Notes: generated from the sequence alone by a model not told the origin. A DNA stretch of 64,000 bases from Pedobacter ginsengisoli (GCF_030244015.1 NZ_JASSYX010000003.1:124001-188000); one strand, 5' to 3'. Counted from the stretch's first letter, positions 44,401-52,476 are shown. Numbers and translations: made by a program.

Positions 44401-45476
44401 TGAAAAAGAGCCGGGTCTCTGTGGTGATCATGGAAGACAACACCGGTGATGTACTGACCTCGGCGGTTTATCCGCTGCCGCCGGTAAAGGACTGGGAATT
44501 ACTGAATATGACCGCAGCGGAACAGAACAGGCTTTCGGGATGGTATACGACTACTGACCTTGGATTTACCCTGGCGACACAGCCCGGATCGACAGCCAAA
44601 CTGGTCACTACTATGGCGGCCTTTAACAAAATGGGTATGGCGGCTACGGAAAGGAAATTTACCGTGAGCATGAGGGAAAGAATCAGGACAAAAGGAATAG
44701 AACCGGATGAGACAGGGGTGATCACGCTGGAAAGGGCATTGGTTAAATCGAACAATGTGTACTTTATAAAACTCGCAAATGAGGAGCACCTGCAGGAGGA
44801 TATGGCTGCGCTTTACTTAAAGACGGGGATGTTCTTGAGGGGTGTGGGCGGTTATTATTATGAAAAAGGAATAGTGAGTGCCCAGCAGGAAAAGAAATGG
44901 TATGACCTTTGGCGCAGAACGGAATTCAATACCAGGCCGCGGTACGACCCGGCAAATATACGCCGCACGCGTGCTAAAGGTATTTCAGGCATGTCATGGG
45001 GACAGGGTGAACTGATCGCTACGCCTGCTTCGGTTGCCAGGATGGTGAGTGGCATTGCCAATAAAGGGACGCTGATTGGCAACCGTTTTGTGCTCAAGAT
45101 CAGTGATTCGCTGACGGCGGTAAACTCTGGCATAAAACTGGCTAATGATCCGCAGTATGCGGCGCTGATGACAGATTATATGCTCAAGCAAAGTGCCGGA
45201 AAAGTGTATACTTTGAAACTGACTGTGGCCGGTAAAACGGGTACGCCTGAGCGGATCTGGAAACAGGAGCAGATCAATGATGGCTGGTATGTGTTCTTTG
45301 CTCCAAAGAAATCGGGCAGCGGGCATGTCGTGGTGTGTATCAGAATTGAATCGACCAGGGGATCGAGCAAAGCGGTGCTACTGGCCGGACAGCACATTAT
45401 ACCTGCTTTACTGAAATTGGGCTATATTAAGGATTTTAAAAAAGACAAGGTGACTGAACCTGATTTGATTAACTAA
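41475..45476 (+). CDS. SEDS (RodA/FtsW)-class B PBP fusion protein
   Basis: This 1333-residue protein joins a peptidoglycan glycosyltransferase to a transpeptidase. TM1 (1-20) leads to a periplasmic N-terminal part with a carboxypeptidase-regulatory-like beta domain (SITGSIIDSLNKPVAGVLIK). The SEDS part (about 290-770) has QPSEIVKYAIILF, ALGDLGPAMV with Asp483, IPEAHTDMILPAIGEEFGWT and LPFISYGGSS. The PBP part (about 800-1333) opens with LYDRKGRIL and has the three penicillin-binding motifs: STAK with Ser1039, SNN at 1092-1094 and KTG at 1254-1256. All catalytic residues appear intact. Polymerisation and crosslinking would take place in one polypeptide, unlike the usual separate RodA/PBP2 or FtsW/FtsI pairs. 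It lies between the phosphatase and FHA genes, so phospho-control is likely. Confidence 0.92.
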   Translation: MRFLLLIISVVLAALFFTLFFNLQEGFKDVETRLDNGTMINLNEKQPGKLIRVLLEKGYYFEDKKDIALIESVVTGGAKLFKEPIDNVGELNKRRFFVNADSAFVHGGRNFKKRVLDSRALLGYTGDDSVRFLQELKKPPYFPAAADLNKGEHSITGSIIDSLNKPVAGVLIKLQMILPLDSAMVSDEEGAKTVGLVVYVRTGADGRYRFMHLPEGKAFQVLPLQPGFQFGRSQGVEELNRDVSFIFRQSPHTIRLFSARDFKILKKEKSLIVRTPEVYNEWYWIITGCFFLGFWLLNLLLKVKFPQADQLILPVIMLMTGLSFITLLSLQDPLRDRFLARDTLMFFGMGILGIVLLMLVKFRKLTVDSRFYRLLVLRRTGIGAGGERSKASGWQWAFLALLLLTLTVIFGSGPEGSGVKVNLFGMQPSEIVKYAIILFLAGFFSSNEKFISEYLSWQKRWYFFSFALVAMLFAILLYLALGDLGPAMVVCFTFIILFSFSRGDFMMMVVAILIYVATVWFLNIWLATLITVALVALVMVLNKKRTSESAMMVIMVMAGFLLIDQIPYLDKLIPGPVNRLSERKSIWQDPWNNEVYGGDQVANGIWAMAGGGISGQGAGEGFAKSIPEAHTDMILPAIGEEFGWTGISAVFILFLLFLNRAIVIGRRTGTPFLFYLCAGIGISMFVQFLLIAGGSTGALPLSGVALPFISYGGSSLVANMLAAGILLSISQIRGTPVQMEFITKQQDKNLVPALLSATVAVVLLTITVSRYVMTNRKWVVQPALVADRSGLRMFSYNPRISILMNKLEAGQLYDRKGRILATSNPDYVRKQAKTFKAAGISYDLDSALHKRVDRYYPFEEQTFFWTGDLNTGIFNGSTNGYFAEYEHAAELRGFHTPVTSFNTRASKYREDRFLPRGVKEMTVSKRDYAALAPLLLAGINSQQVTAFKKRNRDVKLTIDARLQATIQHSMSVDDSLKKSRVSVVIMEDNTGDVLTSAVYPLPPVKDWELLNMTAAEQNRLSGWYTTTDLGFTLATQPGSTAKLVTTMAAFNKMGMAATERKFTVSMRERIRTKGIEPDETGVITLERALVKSNNVYFIKLANEEHLQEDMAALYLKTGMFLRGVGGYYYEKGIVSAQQEKKWYDLWRRTEFNTRPRYDPANIRRTRAKGISGMSWGQGELIATPASVARMVSGIANKGTLIGNRFVLKISDSLTAVNSGIKLANDPQYAALMTDYMLKQSAGKVYTLKLTVAGKTGTPERIWKQEQINDGWYVFFAPKKSGSGHVVVCIRIESTRGSSKAVLLAGQHIIPALLKLGYIKDFKKDKVTEPDLIN

Positions 45477-45495
45477 TTGCTAAAACGAAACACAG

Positions 45496-46287
45496 ATGGG
45501 CATGTTTAACCTTTTTAATAAAAGCACACCTGAAAAGCCTCAGGATGTAAAGGCTATAAGGGAAGCGCTGTTGTTGTTCATTAAACAGGAACTACAGAAA
45601 ATGGAAGGCGGTGAAGGCAGGCACATCAAGGGCTTCGAGCTTTCTATTTGCTGTTTATCTGGTGAGCGGTTTATGTATGATTCTGCTGTTTTTTTTGAAG
45701 ACAGTGACCGTTTTAAAAATGAAGTGCAGCGAATAGCGGACGACTTTGCCATAGATCTTCCTGAAAAATGGACTATGCAGGTAAATTTTGTGGATGAACT
45801 GCCGGCACAGTCCATAAAAATGAATGGCCTTGAGGTGGCGCTGGTGATCAAAACGCCAGAGCATGTGGTGGCCCAACAATCGACCACAGCCTATATCAGG
45901 ATATTGAACGGTGAGGCTGAAAAAAAGGCGTATACCATTCATGCAAAAGACGGGCGCATCAATATTGGCAGGGACAGGAAAACACAGGACAATGATGGCT
46001 TCGTCAGAGAAAATACCATTGCCTTTCCGGATTCGAGCAGTAATGCGGGCAATAAGTACATCAGCAGGCAGCATGCGCACATTGAATGGAGCAAGGATGC
46101 TTCGGCGTTCGTTATTTTTGCGGATGACGGCGGGGTTCCGCCAAGAAATAAGGTGAAAGTAAAATCAAGCGGGGAACACAATACCATAAAACTCACTTTT
46201 ACGGAACTGGGACATACGCTGCTGGAAGGCGACCAGATCATTTTGGGGGAGTCTGCGGTTCTGGAATTTAGTTATCATTCACATTAG
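45496..46287 (+). CDS. FHA-domain protein
   Basis: This 263-residue cytoplasmic protein has a C-terminal FHA domain (about 150-260) with the phosphothreonine-binding residues in place: INIGRD with Gly158/Arg159, and ISRQHAHIEW with Ser190, Arg191 and His193. The first 120 residues form a separate domain (KGFELSICCL, then a helix and WTMQVNFVDELP). Its plan resembles the N-terminal domain of the first operon protein and, by eye, actinobacterial FhaA. FHA domains dock on phosphothreonines, so this is the likely reader of the two downstream kinases, perhaps recruiting the SEDS-PBP protein. It starts 19 bases after that gene. Confidence 0.88.
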   Translation: MGMFNLFNKSTPEKPQDVKAIREALLLFIKQELQKMEGGEGRHIKGFELSICCLSGERFMYDSAVFFEDSDRFKNEVQRIADDFAIDLPEKWTMQVNFVDELPAQSIKMNGLEVALVIKTPEHVVAQQSTTAYIRILNGEAEKKAYTIHAKDGRINIGRDRKTQDNDGFVRENTIAFPDSSSNAGNKYISRQHAHIEWSKDASAFVIFADDGGVPPRNKVKVKSSGEHNTIKLTFTELGHTLLEGDQIILGESAVLEFSYHSH

Positions 46288-46294
46288 CGACGGC

Positions 46295-47572
46295 ATGGCA
46301 AAAATATTTACGATTACAGAGGGTCTTGAAAATATGGGTGCATTGCGTACCGGTGGACAGGGCTCTGTGTACAAGGGTAAGCGGATGGGGGCCATCATTA
46401 CCGCGGTAAAATTATTGCCAACGCCAATACATAAGGAAAATACGGACGACAAGAACTTCAGGGATTTTCAGAGTGAGGTAGAGAAACTGAAAAAAGTAAA
46501 TGAAAGACCTTCTCCTAATGTGGTCAAGATCCTCAGCTCCGGTTTGACAGAAAGCGGCTCTCTTCCCTTTATAGAAATGGAATACATTGAGGGTCCGGAT
46601 CTGGAGGACTTGCTGAAGGCACCCCACAATCCGGTATTTAGCATTCGTGAGGCATTGAAACTGGCGGAACAACTGGCTGCCGCACTGGCACATTGCCATG
46701 AAGTTGGGGTAAGGCATGGTGACATCAAGAGCAACAATGTTAAGTTCAACACGGCTACCGGGAATTATATTTTGCTGGATTTTGGGTTGGCTATAATGTC
46801 TGATGAGCAGCGAAGATCCAGTCTGCGCAATGCCGGTGCGGTGGAATTTATGGCTCCTGAGCAGTATGACGGAAAAATGTTGTTTGAAACTGACGTTTAC
46901 AGTTATGGAGTAGTGTTGTACGAACTGCTGGCGGGGAATGTTCCTTTCCCCCTGGTCAATAAGCATGAGTCTGCACGTAACCTGGTGATGGTTGCCCACA
47001 TTGAAAAACCAGTACCTGACCTGCTGGAACTACGCAGAACGCATCTGCCGGCAGATTGGCCTGAAGATAAAAAAATGGCGGAGATGCAGGTTCCCGGCTG
47101 GCTGTTGGAGGTGATCGGCAGGTGCCTGGAGAAATTGCCTGAAAAAAGATATAAGGATGGACCTGAGCTTTATGAGGCGGTTTGTAATGGAATGCTTAGT
47201 AAAGAGGAAGTAAGCGGACAGTTCATGGCACTACAGAATGAAAATGCGGTGCTGCGAAATAAAATAAAGGATCATGAGCGACTGGCAAAGTCACGGTTAT
47301 TGATTATTGCTGCCCTGCTGTTAGGTGTTTTTATAGGTGCTTTTGCAATTGGCTCTTCCTTTAACAGAAAAGACCCTGGCGATACTGCGGGTAAAAGTGG
47401 TATGCCCGGTCCTGGCGGAAAGGACACACTTAACAATGCAAAGCCGGCAGCGGTCGTGCAAAGACCGGAAACGAAACTCGCTGATTCATCTGCGCAAAAG
47501 AAAAAGAGTGCCACTCCTAAAAAAAAGAAGAAAACAAAAGACGGATTAGTTGATGATGTACCGTATTTTTAA
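46295..47572 (+). CDS. Membrane Ser/Thr protein kinase 1
   Basis: This 425-residue kinase has its catalytic domain at 1 to about 295. It has a Gly-rich loop (TGGQGSVYKG), the ATP Lys39 in TAVKLL, HGDIKSNN at 141-148, DFG at 162-164 and APE at 187-189. The catalytic loop reads HGD instead of HRD, so it is a non-RD kinase and may not need activation-loop phosphorylation. A short coiled coil (about 308-332) precedes one TM helix (334-353). The 70-residue outside part is disordered and very Lys-rich near the end, with no PASTA repeats. It starts seven bases after the FHA gene and is a near-twin of kinase 2. Confidence 0.93.
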   Translation: MAKIFTITEGLENMGALRTGGQGSVYKGKRMGAIITAVKLLPTPIHKENTDDKNFRDFQSEVEKLKKVNERPSPNVVKILSSGLTESGSLPFIEMEYIEGPDLEDLLKAPHNPVFSIREALKLAEQLAAALAHCHEVGVRHGDIKSNNVKFNTATGNYILLDFGLAIMSDEQRRSSLRNAGAVEFMAPEQYDGKMLFETDVYSYGVVLYELLAGNVPFPLVNKHESARNLVMVAHIEKPVPDLLELRRTHLPADWPEDKKMAEMQVPGWLLEVIGRCLEKLPEKRYKDGPELYEAVCNGMLSKEEVSGQFMALQNENAVLRNKIKDHERLAKSRLLIIAALLLGVFIGAFAIGSSFNRKDPGDTAGKSGMPGPGGKDTLNNAKPAAVVQRPETKLADSSAQKKKSATPKKKKKTKDGLVDDVPYF

Positions 47573-47590
47573 ACAATAATTACCTACACT

Positions 47591-49159
47591 ATGAGCAAAG
47601 TATTTACCATAACAGAAGGACTGGAAAACATGGGCGCGTTGCGCACCGGCGGGCAGGGATCTGTTTATAAGGGTAAAAGAATGGGTGAGATCATTACTGC
47701 GGTAAAAATACTGCCCACTCCTATTCATACAGAGAATGCGGATGATAAGCACTTCAGGAATTTTAAAAATGAAGTGGAAAAACTAAAAAAAGTAAATGAG
47801 GTCCCGAATCCGAATGTGGTCAAGATCCTGAATTCAGGTCTTACCGAAAGCGGATCATTTCCTTTTATTGAAATGGAATATATAGAAGGTCCTGACCTGG
47901 AAGACCTGTTGAAACCGCCGCATAGTCCAATTTTTACTGTTCGGGAAACAATAAAGCTGGCAGAGCAACTGGCCAACGCGCTGGCACACTGTCATAAGGT
48001 AGGTGTAAAGCATGGGGACATTAAGAGTAATAATGTAAAGTTTAATACGGCAACCGGAAACTATATTCTTTTTGATTTTGGGTTGGCGGTCATGTCTGAC
48101 GAACAGCGCCGCAGCAGTATCCGCCATGCGGGTGCAGTTGAATTTATGGCGCCTGAGCAACACGACGGGGAGATGTTCTTTCAGACCGACGTGTACAGTT
48201 ATGGTGTGATCCTTTATGAACTGCTGGCAGGGACAGTTCCTTTTCCGCAGCTCAATAAAGGGGAAACTTCCCGAAATGCCGTGATGCTGTCGCACATGGA
48301 GAAACCCGTACCTGACTTGTTGTCGCTGCGCCGTACGCATTTGCCTGAAAGCTGGTCTGAAGAGGTGAAAATGAAGGAGATGAATGTACCGGTCTGGCTA
48401 ATCAATGTGATCAAAAAATGTCTGGAAAAAGCACCTGAGAAAAGGTATGCCAATGGATTGATCCTGCAGGAAGCGATCTTACGGAATAGTCTTGAAAATG
48501 AGTTGCCGAGGGTAACCGAGCCAGTTACTGCACCCGCTCCGGTGATGGTTCCGGTTTCGTCAGATCTGCCAGCAGATGTGGTCAGGGTTTCTAAACCTAT
48601 ATTTTATGTAATGATCCTTGCACTGGTTGCTTTGAGCCTTTTTGCCGGTTATTCGGTTTACCTCACTGATGTCAATAAAAGACAACTGGCTTCTTACGCT
48701 GATAGCCTGAATATGGTTGCAACGGATACTGTTGTTTCCACACCTCAGGATGTACCAGAGACCGATACGGCCGCTGTTATAAAGCCTATCATACCGGATT
48801 CTTCCGTTTTAAATGCAAATACCGACGTGGATAGCCTGCAAAAGGAGTTTGAGCGGCAAACTGGTGCGGGTGCAATAAAACAGGCTCCGCCAAAAGCACC
48901 CGCGGCAGTTAAAGAAAAGACACCGGAGGCGGTGATCGCGAGTGAGGGTAAAAAGTACCAAATCCCTAAAGGTGTCATTTACTTCTATGCCGGTCCTGAT
49001 CCTGCGAGCAATAGGGATGGCGTTCTGCCATTGTGGACCAATGCGAAGATTGAAAGTATTGATGAACAGAATGGCTTTATTTATATAACGGTTACCACGA
49101 CAGATGGGGCAGTCACCAAAGGATGGATAAAAAAGACCGATCTGAAGGAAATTTCTTAG
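47591..49159 (+). CDS. Membrane Ser/Thr protein kinase 2 with C-terminal SH3-like domain
   Basis: This 522-residue protein has a kinase domain numbered like that of kinase 1: K39, HGDIKSNN at 141-148, DFG at 162-164, APE at 187-189. In the first 160 residues 136 are identical by direct comparison. After a Pro/Val-rich linker and one TM helix (about 336-356), the outside part runs through a long flexible stretch to an SH3-like domain (about 455-522: GVIYFYAGPDP to VTKGWIKKTDL). Bacterial SH3 domains often bind cell-wall peptides, so it may sense peptidoglycan in place of PASTA repeats. It is the last gene of the operon, its stop overlapping the convergent amidase stop. Confidence 0.92.
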   Translation: MSKVFTITEGLENMGALRTGGQGSVYKGKRMGEIITAVKILPTPIHTENADDKHFRNFKNEVEKLKKVNEVPNPNVVKILNSGLTESGSFPFIEMEYIEGPDLEDLLKPPHSPIFTVRETIKLAEQLANALAHCHKVGVKHGDIKSNNVKFNTATGNYILFDFGLAVMSDEQRRSSIRHAGAVEFMAPEQHDGEMFFQTDVYSYGVILYELLAGTVPFPQLNKGETSRNAVMLSHMEKPVPDLLSLRRTHLPESWSEEVKMKEMNVPVWLINVIKKCLEKAPEKRYANGLILQEAILRNSLENELPRVTEPVTAPAPVMVPVSSDLPADVVRVSKPIFYVMILALVALSLFAGYSVYLTDVNKRQLASYADSLNMVATDTVVSTPQDVPETDTAAVIKPIIPDSSVLNANTDVDSLQKEFERQTGAGAIKQAPPKAPAAVKEKTPEAVIASEGKKYQIPKGVIYFYAGPDPASNRDGVLPLWTNAKIESIDEQNGFIYITVTTTDGAVTKGWIKKTDLKEIS

Positions 49160-49872
49160 GTGGCTCTTACTGCTTTCAGAAATTCTTCTTTTACTTTTTG
49201 GGAAAGCGGATTGGATGACTTTGATTTCATTCGCTCGGGATGCCATTGTACAGCAAGCATAAAGGCTTTATCTGACTTGTCCGTAAATTCAAGTGCTTCG
49301 ATGATGCCGTCTTTTGTTCCGGAGTAAGCGCTGGCCATGAGATTATTGCCTAAATGTCCGGGGTCAACTGACTGGTGATGTGCGCTGTTTACTTCAGCTT
49401 GTTCCATGCCTGTTATACTGCTAAGCAGGGTTTCCGGCTTGATATTGACAGTATGTATTTTGTCTTCTGCTCCTTTCTTATGTATCAGGTGTATCTCCTC
49501 CCCATTGTCTTCAAATACTTTCCCTCCTTCAAGGATGTTGATATACTGCATACCTCTGCATATGCCCAGTACGGGCAGCTTCTGCTTTTGGGAATATTCA
49601 TAAATCAGCCGCTCAAACTCATCACGCTCAGGCAAAAAGGAATCTGGCATGTATGGATATTTAGCTGCTCCTCCAAATATTGAAGGCAAAACGTCTATGC
49701 CTCCGGTCAGCACAAAGCCGTCACATTTGTAAATATCGGCAGTATTGCCGCGTTCAAAAGATAATTCCAGGAGCTCAACATCATTTTTTAGTTCTTCGGG
49801 TGTGAACCAGCTCCAGTAGTTTTGAAAATTGGCTTCACTGTAGCTTATTCCGATACGCTTTAAAGGTTTCAT
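49156..49872 (-). CDS. Peptidase C26 / gamma-glutamyl-gamma-aminobutyrate hydrolase-like
   Basis: This 238-residue class I glutamine-amidotransferase-like hydrolase has its catalytic Cys in VLGICRGMQYINI and the His-Glu pair in VQWHPERM. TGGIDVLPS and SAHHQSVDPG are typical of the PuuD/C26 group. Such enzymes cleave gamma-glutamyl amides in polyamine or gamma-glutamyl compound use. It is cytoplasmic and of full family length. It faces the kinase operon, the two stop codons sharing the bases at 49156-49159. The precise substrate is unknown. Confidence 0.88.
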   Translation of the reverse strand: MKPLKRIGISYSEANFQNYWSWFTPEELKNDVELLELSFERGNTADIYKCDGFVLTGGIDVLPSIFGGAAKYPYMPDSFLPERDEFERLIYEYSQKQKLPVLGICRGMQYINILEGGKVFEDNGEEIHLIHKKGAEDKIHTVNIKPETLLSSITGMEQAEVNSAHHQSVDPGHLGNNLMASAYSGTKDGIIEALEFTDKSDKAFMLAVQWHPERMKSKSSNPLSQKVKEEFLKAVRAT

Positions 49873-49947
49873 ATATCTTCGTAAAGTTGTAAATATAAAA
49901 CGATAATTTTTTTTAACTATTTAAAACTTTTTTACAATATCGTACGT

Positions 49948-50079
49948 TATAGTTGTGGTTTGTTTGGTTTAGGTTGATCTGTGGTGGATCAACCATCTAA
50001 TAACAGGGGTAGCTCACAAGGCTTACCCCTGTTCCTTTTAGGGCTATGGAATTTTAAGACATACGTGCTTCTTCACGTA
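49948..50079 (+). ncRNA. Candidate structured small RNA (three hairpins)
   Basis: Three perfect inverted repeats follow one another in this spacer: GGTTGATC/GATCAACC (49972-49994), AACAGGGGTA/TACCCCTGTT (50002-50033, followed by CCTTTTA) and TACGTG/CACGTA (50062-50079, then T-rich). A box at 49948-49955 (TATAGTTG) is one base off the -7 consensus and would start a transcript at about 49962. The second hairpin could terminate it near 50040. No coding frame covers the region. Expression is inferred from structure only. Confidence 0.35.
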
Positions 50080-50184
50080 ATAATATTGTTATTTTTCATT
50101 TTATTACTTTTAATTCATGACAAATTTTAATTTTACATGAAACTTAAGGTCGCCTTCAATATCAAACAAAAACCATATAAACAA

Positions 50185-50979
50185 ATGAGAAAAGTATTGT
50201 ACCTGTTTGCAGTTTCAGCTATTGTATATAGTTGTGGCAATAAAGACATTTCGGCTACTTATGTGCCCAGACCATTAACTGTTACTGAAAAATTTAACGA
50301 AAGCGCTGAGCCGGGAGATACGGCGCTCAGAATTGTGAAATATAAAGGGGATGAAAAGGAAGCATCGGATGCGAAAGAAGCATTTTCAATAAAGTTCAGG
50401 GATACTCTCGTTAATATTAAAATTAGTGAATCGGATAGTGCGGGCGGCATTGGAAAATTTGCATTTGCTCAATTCGTCAATACACAAAAGACAGCAATTT
50501 TAGCTCAAATTGCAGACAACTCCGGATTGACCGCTCCCTTTTTCATTATCGCTCTGAAAGAAGGAAAATTAGATGTGGCCAGCCTGTACAGGGCTTCCAA
50601 TGGAAAATTGGATACGAAATATACCAAAGGTGTTAATCAGGTCGGCAGAAACGGTTATGTGATCAACAATGATTTCTTCGTTGCTAATGTGAACGCTAAG
50701 GTATATGTTCTTAAAAGGCAAAATCCGGATGAAAGGATCCAGGGTGAATTTATTACGAATTCACCGGACAAGACCACCCTTGCTTTTTTAACTCCTACGT
50801 CATTGTACCAGGTAAACTATGTTGCGAATGAAGCGTTGAATGTGCCTTTAAATAAAGATGCTATTAATGATGCTTATCGTTATATCCAGCAAAACTTTAC
50901 CTGGCAGGAAGCAAAAGGCGGTATTTATTTTATGAAACCAGGCGGTGACAAAATAGTTGATATCAGTTCTTTTAGATAG
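50185..50979 (+). CDS. Lipoprotein of unknown function
   Basis: The 264-residue protein uses ATG 50185, giving a short lipoprotein signal (MRKVLYLFAVSAIVYSC) with lipobox Cys17 followed by GNKD; an upstream in-frame ATG would bury the signal. The mature part is mixed alpha/beta with no family I recognise (segments FAFAQFVNTQKTAILAQIAD, YVINNDFFVANVNAKVYVL). The residues after the Cys are not an obvious Bacteroidota surface-export signal, so the location is an outer or inner membrane leaflet facing the periplasm. Ends at a strong terminator; appears monocistronic. Confidence 0.7.
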   Translation: MRKVLYLFAVSAIVYSCGNKDISATYVPRPLTVTEKFNESAEPGDTALRIVKYKGDEKEASDAKEAFSIKFRDTLVNIKISESDSAGGIGKFAFAQFVNTQKTAILAQIADNSGLTAPFFIIALKEGKLDVASLYRASNGKLDTKYTKGVNQVGRNGYVINNDFFVANVNAKVYVLKRQNPDERIQGEFITNSPDKTTLAFLTPTSLYQVNYVANEALNVPLNKDAINDAYRYIQQNFTWQEAKGGIYFMKPGGDKIVDISSFR

Positions 50980-50990
50980 GCAAGTTTTAT

Positions 50991-51030
50991 AAAAAGGGCC
51001 TGTATCATAAATATGATACAGGCCCTTTTT
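50991..51030. terminator. Strong bidirectional terminator
   Basis: An 18-bp perfect stem (50991-51008 with 51013-51030) around the loop AAAT has A-runs at one end and T-runs at the other. It can end both the plus-strand lipoprotein and the minus-strand permease transcripts. Confidence 0.9.
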
Positions 51031-51063
51031 TGTACAGCGTACTAATTGTTACTTGAGTTTCTT

Positions 51064-52476
51064 TTAATCCTTTTGTTTGGTGAAGTAATATACCGGAATG
51101 CCTATGAGCATGATGAGGACACCCCATCCGCAGGTGCTGGTTTTATAGATTAACAAAAGAATACACAGGGCAGTGGCGGTTAAAATATAAAAAAGCGGCA
51201 ATACCGGATAACCGAAAGCTCTGTATGGTCGTTCTGCATGTGGCATTTTCTTTCTTAAAATGAAGATCCCGTAAATGGTCAGGATATAAAATATCAATAC
51301 AATGATGACCACAAAATCCAGTAAATCGCCGTAACGGCCTGTTAAACATAAAGCGGAGGCCCAAAGTCCCTGTATCCACAATGCCCATTCAGGCACATCG
51401 AAACGGTTCAGATTAGCGGCTCTTTTAAAGAACAAGCCATCTTTTGCCATGGTGTAATATACTCTGGCGCCAGCCATGATCAAACCGTTATTGCAGGCAA
51501 AGGTGGAGATCATAATCATCACCGCAATAATGATCGTGCCCGCGTTTCCAAATATATACTGTGCTGCAACAACTGCTACACGGTCTGATTTCGCCGTGGT
51601 TATTGAATCGAGCGGCAATACGGCGAGGTACATCAGGTTGGCAAGAATATAGATTACACTGACTATGAATGTACCAAGGAACAAACTTAGACCAACGTTA
51701 CGCTGTGGATTTTTAATCTCGCCGGCAATAAAAGTGACGCCGGTCCATGCATCTGCGGAAAACACCGAGCCTACCATAGCGGCAGCAATTCCTGAGAGCA
51801 ATGCTGATCCGCCAATGGTGCTCCATTGTAATGTTTCCAGGCTGAAGGACCTTGGTGTCCATACGTCTGTCCAGTTGGCATTCCATATCTCTGTTTTGGC
51901 GCCCAGCAGGAAACCAAATACAACCAAGCCAAGCAGGGACATGATTTTGATAATGGTTAAGAAAGTCTGTAGTAATTTACCGTTTTTAACGCCTCGGCTG
52001 TTAATGTAGCTGAGTAAAACGATGGTCACAATAGAAACAAGCTGCGCTGCATGCAGTTTAAAATTTCCGGTTTGCCAAAGGATATTGTTTTCACTGAAGG
52101 GTTCGTATAAATAGGCTGCGAATTTTGAAAAGGCCACCCCTACGGCTGCTATTGTGCCAGTCTGGATCACTGCAAACAGACTCCATCCATACAGAAAAGC
52201 AATCAATTTGTTGTAGGCTTCTTTTAAATAAACATATTGTCCACCGGCTTTTGGAAACATTGCGCTCAGTTCACCATAGCTAACAGCAGCAATGACGGTA
52301 ATAAGCCCTGTTAAGACCCAGATCAGGATGAGCCAACCTGCCGAGCCTACATTTCTGGCGATGTCGGCACTGACGATAAATATCCCTGAGCCTATCATGG
52401 AACCTACGACCAGCATAGTCCCGTCTAACAGTCCAAGTTCTCTTTTAAAAGAGCCATCTTGAGTTTCTTCTTTCAT
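51064..52476 (-). CDS. APC-family amino acid permease (LAT-like)
   Basis: This 470-residue permease has about twelve TM helices. The N-terminal ELGLLDGTMLVVGSMIGSGI contains the GSGIF unwound helix of the LeuT-like APC fold. The family pattern continues with SYGELSAMFPKAGGQYVYL. Length and sequence fit the L-type amino acid transporter branch rather than the cationic type at 55234. It would import or exchange amino acids across the inner membrane; the substrate is not determinable. Single gene ending at the shared terminator, with a 319-base spacer upstream. Confidence 0.9.
   Translation of the reverse strand: MKEETQDGSFKRELGLLDGTMLVVGSMIGSGIFIVSADIARNVGSAGWLILIWVLTGLITVIAAVSYGELSAMFPKAGGQYVYLKEAYNKLIAFLYGWSLFAVIQTGTIAAVGVAFSKFAAYLYEPFSENNILWQTGNFKLHAAQLVSIVTIVLLSYINSRGVKNGKLLQTFLTIIKIMSLLGLVVFGFLLGAKTEIWNANWTDVWTPRSFSLETLQWSTIGGSALLSGIAAAMVGSVFSADAWTGVTFIAGEIKNPQRNVGLSLFLGTFIVSVIYILANLMYLAVLPLDSITTAKSDRVAVVAAQYIFGNAGTIIIAVMIMISTFACNNGLIMAGARVYYTMAKDGLFFKRAANLNRFDVPEWALWIQGLWASALCLTGRYGDLLDFVVIIVLIFYILTIYGIFILRKKMPHAERPYRAFGYPVLPLFYILTATALCILLLIYKTSTCGWGVLIMLIGIPVYYFTKQKD

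Noticed and set aside
41475..45476. Assembly or frameshift artefact joining rodA and pbp
   Set aside because: The frame is continuous, both halves have complete motifs in order, and no repeated or broken sequence marks the junction.
38908..49159. Type VI secretion or toxin-regulation locus
   Set aside because: Kinase, phosphatase and FHA genes also occur with T6SS, but there are no Tss structural genes and the central gene is a peptidoglycan synthase.
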